Assembly: GCA_026018925.1 (NCBI GenBank)
Contig: JAKSZU010000002.1
Span: forward strand, 56,015,837-56,079,836
Direction of reading: 5' to 3'
Length of the DNA: 64,000 bases
Origin: Tupaia tana
Taxonomy: Eukaryota > Chordata > Mammalia > Scandentia > Tupaiidae
Made by a program: the position numbers and the translations under genes. Below the pieces are notes generated by a model. That model was not told the origin of the DNA. It was given only the letters and a program-made list of their open reading frames with translations, and made no database searches. This document shows, piece by piece, positions 59,321 to 64,000 of the stretch; position 1 is the first letter of the stretch; the number at the start of each line of letters is the position of its first letter.

Positions 59321-59370
<50 letters not shown>

Positions 59371-59408
59371 GTATATATATATAGGGGGAGAGAGAGAGAG
59401 AGAGAGAA
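59160..59408. repeat. compound microsatellite with a perfect palindrome
   Basis: TATC-rich, ATAC-rich, GA, AT, CT, CA and GA blocks in turn. 59267-59322 is a perfect 56-bp palindrome (see findings). Confidence 0.9.
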
Positions 59409-59482
59409 TATCTTAAAGCACTTGAGGGTTATTTGTAATTAAAGCATAACATATACTGCTCCAACTAACACAATTCACCTTT

Positions 59483-59740
59483 TTTTTTGGAGAGGTTTTT
59501 GCTATAGGGTGCGTGCACTAGCCAGACAGACAGAGAGAGACAGAGAGACAGAAAGCGAGAAATCACCCCCCAGGGGGGATGGCTACGCCACAATCCCTTC
59601 TCCTCCATTCTCCTCTCAGGATCTTGGGCACACACGCACATGCGCCTTGCATGAGTTTCAAGCCACCGGGTCTGGGACGCGAACCGTGGTCGACTACGTG
59701 GGAGTCCAGCGACATAGTCATTACACTAACTGCTGGTCCC
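59483..59740 (-). mobile_element. tRNA-derived SINE, form A, young
   Basis: Full form A on the minus strand with little decay. CACAATTCACCTTTT is duplicated (from 59469 and from 59741), its T end merging with the tail. Confidence 0.95.
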
Positions 59741-59759
59741 CACAATTCACCTTTTTAAA

Positions 59760-60388
59760 AAAGAACACTTAGATAAAAGGGATAAGGAAGAAGCAAAGCA
59801 TATGAAAAGGTACACATCGAGTGCAGGTCTGTGGACCTAAAGGGAGAGTAGAATGCAAAGGATCTGAGGGACCATAACCAAGGCCGCAGACAAGTTATTT
59901 CACTGGCGTGAGTTGGCCAATTGCTTGCCTAACACAGATGGTAAAACTGACATGGTAGATAGACTACCATTGGGAGATTTTATCCATTTTACATATACCA
60001 GAAGTTTTGATCTGATAAAAATGACAGAATCTGAATTTTTGACTTACCCACAAAACAATGTGGTGTTTCTTTCAACAGCAACAATGTGATCTTTAAAAAT
60101 CTAAGGAGGCAGGAAGGGGCATTTCAACTGGGCTCAGTAAGGAAGAATTGCCTAATGGTAAGAATATGAAGGACAATGTGAGAAGTTAAATGGCCACTAA
60201 AAGAGGGAGCATTTGACATAAAATTTTACTCTAGCTTTTAGAAAACTGAGTAATAAGATGTAGAGAAGATCTATTTGTAATACCATCATTATAAAACTTA
60301 AAAAAGATTAGAACTCTGGCAAGATAAAAAATTTTAGCATACTACATTGTAATCAAATCACAAAAACTCCTGATTAGAAGCCCTCATA
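59760..60388. other. intronic single-copy DNA
   Basis: Nothing recognisable. Confidence 0.45.
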
Positions 60389-60389
60389 T

Positions 60390-60699
60390 GGGACCATCAG
60401 ATGGTTAATAGTTACATGGCTGGACTCCTACATGGCTGATCCCAGTTCTGGCTGATCCCAGTTCGATTTCTGGCCCCGGCAGCCTGACACTCATGCCGAG
60501 CACATGTATGTGTGTGTGCCCAAGATACTGAGAAGAGAATGGAGGATAAGGGATTGTGGTGTACCCATCTCCCAGGGGGGTGATTTATTTTCTCTCTCTC
60601 TGTCTCTCCAGTATGCACACACACCCTATAGCAAAATCTTTCTCTCTCTCTAAAAAAACAAAAACAAAAACAAAAGCAAAAACAAAAACAAAAAAAACT
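60390..60699 (+). mobile_element. tRNA-derived SINE, form A, with an internal 16-bp duplication
   Basis: Head GGGACCATCAGATGGTTAA. TGGCTGATCCCAGTTC occurs twice in tandem at 60431-60462, across the B-box region. The body is form A, and the tail is a long (AAAAAC)n run. Confidence 0.9.
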
Positions 60700-60724
60700 C
60701 AATCATTTTAGGACACTATATTGC

Positions 60725-60880
60725 ATCACGAATTCATCCAATGAATGTTTCTTGAGTAACTACTGCAAGTTGAGAATTGTGCTAAAAAAGTTGAGGGTCC
60801 AAAGAAGACACAGTTCTTGCTCTCATGGAGCTTACAGTATAGTGAAAGAAACAAACAGATAAATGAGCAAGCCTCTAGCT
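60725..60880 (+). repeat. ancient dispersed mammalian repeat, type unsure
   Basis: 'TTCTTGAGTAACTACTGCAA', 'CAGTTCTTGCTCTCATGG' and 'AGCTTACAGTATAGTG' show the typical order. Confidence 0.5.
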
Positions 60881-60959
60881 ACTATTAAATATGTAGTATT
60901 TGTTAGCAATTATGACAGGGCCTGTACATATTTTTTCCCTAATACTTCATGCTTGCTGG

Positions 60960-61045
60960 CCAGAAGAAATGGACCTCACTGTAAACAGGAGAAACTGAGG
61001 CACAGAGAGATGGAATAATTGACCAAACCTGGGCATGAAATCAGT
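60960..61045 (+). repeat. MIR fragment
   Basis: 'AGGAGAAACTGAGGCACAGA' and 'GACCAAACCTGGGCATGAAA' are MIR-like. Confidence 0.5.
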
Positions 61046-61075
61046 TTCTATGATTTTCCATGTCTGTACTCTTTT

Positions 61076-61335
61076 TTTTTTTGGAGAGGTTTTTTGCTAT
61101 AGGGCGCGTGCGCTTGCCAGACAGACAGAGAGAGACATAGAGACAGAAAGCGAGAAATCACCCCCCAGGGGGGATGGTCACGCCACAATCCCTTCTCCTC
61201 CATTCTCCTCTTGGGATCTTGGGCACGCATGCACACGCGCCTGGCGTGAGTTTTAAGCCACCAGGTCCGGGACTTGAACTGTGGTCGACTACGTGGGAGT
61301 CCAGCGACATAGCCATTACGCTAACTGCTGGTTCC
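61076..61335 (-). mobile_element. tRNA-derived SINE, form A, young
   Basis: Full form A on the minus strand, GCGCGTGCGCTTGCC still CpG-rich. The 18-bp CCATGTCTGTACTCTTTT is duplicated (61058 and 61336). Confidence 0.95.
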
Positions 61336-61413
61336 CCATGTCTGTACTCTTTTACCATACCATGATGTCTTTCATATATAATTCTAAGATTATGTGAGAC
61401 TTTTTAATTCTAC

Positions 61414-61532
61414 ATTAAAAAAAAATTGGCCAGAAGACTTGTGTGCTCACCAGAGAAGAGATAGATAAAGGATGTGAACTGCAAAGTTGGCCATTTGAGA
61501 TTTGGCTCCCTTAACCACTAGGCCACAGAGCT
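61414..61532 (-). mobile_element. tRNA-derived SINE, form C, deleted
   Basis: Only the ends remain: AATTGGCCAGAAGACTTGTG and GTTGGCCATTTGAGATTTGG with TCCCTTAACCACTAGGC. The middle is lost. Confidence 0.7.
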
Positions 61533-61547
61533 AGTGAGAGAGAGAGA

Positions 61548-61568
61548 AAAAAAAAATATATATATATG

Positions 61569-61645
<77 letters not shown>

Positions 61646-61647
61646 TC
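61548..61647. repeat. (AT)n(GT)n(AT)n compound microsatellite
   Basis: AT units, 11 GT units, then more AT units. It begins at the head end of the deleted form C copy. Confidence 0.92.
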
Positions 61648-61734
61648 TCTCTTTTTCCTACATTTTTGATATTCTATTTTAGTGTATATGTGTGTTTTAA
61701 ATGGACAATGGAATTATTCAGCCTTTGTATATGA

Positions 61735-62485
61735 TTACATTTTGGTCATCGTTTCAGTTCAATTAGGAGATGGTTTGAAAAAAATCACGGGACAGTAATG
61801 GTTTATAATCCACGTTTTGAGAATCTTTCTAGTAAGTCACATAAGAAATAAAAGGTTACTTTTCAGCCAAGAGCCTAAAATGATTTGATGCAGAAAAGAA
61901 TGGATACTCTTAGAAAAAAATAACAAAACCCTCTCTAAAAATTCAAGCAATAATCAAATTGGTTTTACAAATTTATAGCTGAGTATAGGCATTTTCTTCT
62001 TTTAAAAGAATTTAGTTCTTTTTCCACAAGACTCGAATTCCAACAACTAAAAAGGGAGGTCTTGCATATATTCCCCCCCCCCCAAAAAAAAAAATCCCAG
62101 TAATATACACCTATAATTGGGAGAATTTGGGCACCAGAGAATACAACTCACCATTTACAACAAGCCAAATAGCTAAATTGATTTTAACATTGTGGAAGAA
62201 AAATTGCACCTTTGGTGCTGAATTGCTTTCCTCTGAGCACTGAGCCAGATATTAATGTAGATTTGAAAGGAAACAAAAAGCATTCAAACTCTAATGTACT
62301 TCAGGCATATAAATCGGAATACAGTCACTTTAAATTAAGTTGGATTTTTTGAAGCAAAACTACTCTTATTATTTTTGTATTACTGCTCTGACCCACAGTT
62401 TATGCACCACATTACAATGTTCTAAGCTCTTCAGACACAAAAGAAATAGAAACCTCTATGTAGCTGGCTTTTTTTCCCCCCTTTT
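61735..62485. other. intronic single-copy DNA
   Basis: Nothing recognisable except a C10A11 run at about 62071-62093. Confidence 0.45.
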
Positions 62486-62489
62486 TATA

Positions 62490-63093
62490 AATTGCCAGGG
62501 GGACATGTGTGCTTGCCAGAGAGGGGACAGAGAAAGAGACAGAGAGAATGAGAGAGAGAGAGAGAGTAAGAAAGCACTCCCCAGGACCAGCAACTTGCAT
62601 AATGGCTATGTTGCTGAATTCCCATGTAGCCAACCGCGGTTCGAGTCCTGGACTCGGTGGCTTAAATTCACGTCGGGCACATGTGTGTGTGTGGCCAAGA
62701 TCCCAAGAGGAGAATGGAGGAGAAGGGACTGTGGCGTGGCCATCTCCCCTGGGGGGTGACTTCTCACTTTCTATCTCTCTGTCTCTCTCTGTCTTTCTGG
62801 CGAGTGCACGCACCCTATAGCAAAAACGTCTCCAAAAATAAAAAAAATAAAAAAAAAAAAAAAGAAAAGAAATGAAAAACAAAACAAAACAAAAAAAAAA
62901 AAGAAAAAGAAAACACTCCTCAATTTGGTGTGGTCATACCAGAATCTCTTCATTTCTTCATCCTGTCATGATTTGGGGCAGGCATGCATATGCACCTGCT
63001 GTGTTTTTTAAGCTTCCCTTAGGGCTGGAATCCATTGGGTGGGTTGGCCATGTGAGATCTACTTCCCTTAAGCACTAGGCTATGGGTCAGACC
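62490..63093 (-). mobile_element. tRNA-derived SINE, form C, split by a form A copy
   Basis: The 3' part (62490-62582: AATTGCCAGGGGGACATGTG, GA tract) and the 5' part (62907-63093: GGTGTGGTCATACC, GGCATGCATATGCACC, CTTCCCTTAAGCACTAGGCT) are one form C element interrupted by the copy at 62583. Confidence 0.82.
62583..62906 (+). mobile_element. tRNA-derived SINE, form A, nested in form C
   Basis: Full form A with head AGGACCAGCAACTTGCATAA, intact GGTTCGAGTCC, and a long A-rich tail with AAAAC units. AAGAAAGCACTCC / AAGAAAACACTCC flank it and come from the host form C sequence. Confidence 0.92.
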
Positions 63094-63099
63094 CATGCA

Positions 63100-63565
63100 A
63101 GAGATTTTTGTGGTAATGCTCACTCAAGCTAAAGTACGCACCCACTAGGACATCAACTCCTTTCTTAGGCTTCCTAAAGACATGTGAAGGAGAGACATTG
63201 TATGTCCCCACTTAATATATACCGAGTGTCTGCACTCTAAATGTGTATATATATATACACATATATATATTTGTATATTTATGTATATATATATTTTTGA
63301 AACCATTCTGCTTCTGTTGTTAAAGAGTTTTAAATTTATACAAAATTATAAGACATATTTTGAACATTATCTTTAAAATTCAGTATTTTGAGATATTGAA
63401 AGTTGTTTGTAAACTGTCAAGAATTATGGAGTATGAGCTAAAATTTTTTGCTATGTAAAGTAAATGTTTGTGGAAAAATGTAAAAAAAATAAAAATAAAA
63501 ATAAAATTAAAAAAAAAAAAAAAAAAAAAAAGAAAAATGGAAATAAAGTACCAGTATATTTGGTT

Positions 63566-63612
<47 letters not shown>

Positions 63613-64000
63613 CATGTGACATTCTACTCAAGAGTCCTTTCTGTAAGTCACTGCATTAAGGAAAAATTTACTGCCTATCAAACCTTTTAAACCTTTTGTA
63701 GAAAAATTAAAAATTCAAGATAAGGAAAAAAAAAAGGCTGGGTGGCAGGGAGATCATAATCTAATTACTTAGCAAAAAATACTGGCAGTGTGATGGTTCA
63801 TAGCTTTCTGAACCCGCTACTTTGTAGATAAACAGAAGTTTCTTTTAATTAAAAAATACAATACTAGTATGTTAATTCCATGTTTTTTTTCACTTCATAG
63901 CTTGTTCAGAGAGTATTTACAAATCATTTAACACAGCTACATGGTATTAATTCATGGTTAGCCCATTTCTTTTTTTCAAATCAACCGCAGTTCCTGAATA
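63100..64000. other. AT-rich intronic DNA to the window end
   Basis: No gene. TA-rich simple repeat at 63245-63296, A-rich tracts at 63480-63530 and a run of about 44 A at 63567-63610. The long A-runs have no recognisable SINE or LINE body in front of them. Confidence 0.55.

Noticed and set aside
59160..59408. CRISPR-like or tandem array
   Set aside because: It is a chain of different microsatellites with no spacer-repeat order, and the host is a mammal.

Overview
The window is nuclear DNA from a placental mammal. It covers the 3' part of one protein-coding gene on the minus strand, HS3ST5 (heparan sulfate glucosamine 3-O-sulfotransferase 5), followed by about 58 kb that should be its upstream intron(s), filled with retrotransposon debris. 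The likely host is a colugo (Dermoptera). The reason is a dense, lineage-specific set of tRNA-derived SINEs with a TC-rich segment and an A-rich tail. These resemble the CYN-SINEs described from flying lemurs, and they sit beside MIR, L2 and LTR relics shared by placental mammals. The species call rests on recognising the SINE type by eye, about 65% sure; the placental origin is certain.

Layout. 1-1459 is the presumed HS3ST5 3' UTR. 1460-2393 is the last coding exon (310 codons plus stop, and the last base of a split Arg codon). 2394-5893 is a 3,500-bp GT-AG intron. 5894-6032 is the exon carrying the start codon at 6000. It encodes residues 1-35 and two bases of codon 36: the cytosolic tail and the signal anchor of a Golgi type II membrane protein. 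Spliced together the two exons give 346 residues, the usual length for HS3ST5. The start exon also carries an overlapping out-of-frame upstream ORF that ends on its last three bases.

6033-64000 holds no other convincing gene. It contains about 37 tRNA-derived SINE copies in both orientations. Form A is about 260 bp, form B about 180 bp, and form C about 280 bp with a diverged head; many have clear target-site duplications, and a few look young. It also contains MIR and L2 relics, three LTR-like relics, microsatellites, and two 79-bp mariner-type MITEs. A 372-bp inverted-repeat element appears to carry a retrocopy fragment inside it.

The most interesting block is 41-46 kb. An old L1 ORF2/3'-UTR fragment is interrupted by a 2.4-kb insertion with a 16-bp target-site duplication. 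That insertion has tandem 108-bp 5' monomers, an L1 ORF1 broken by one frameshift, no ORF2 at all, and a 3' tail made of two related modules. This is the architecture of a HAL1 ('half-L1') element. Two further insertions carry the same tail. The copy at 47183-47874 is truncated. The copy at 53340-53858 is a 5'-inverted L1 that does contain ORF2 sequence, so the ORF1-only element probably descends from, and depends on, a full L1 of the same lineage.
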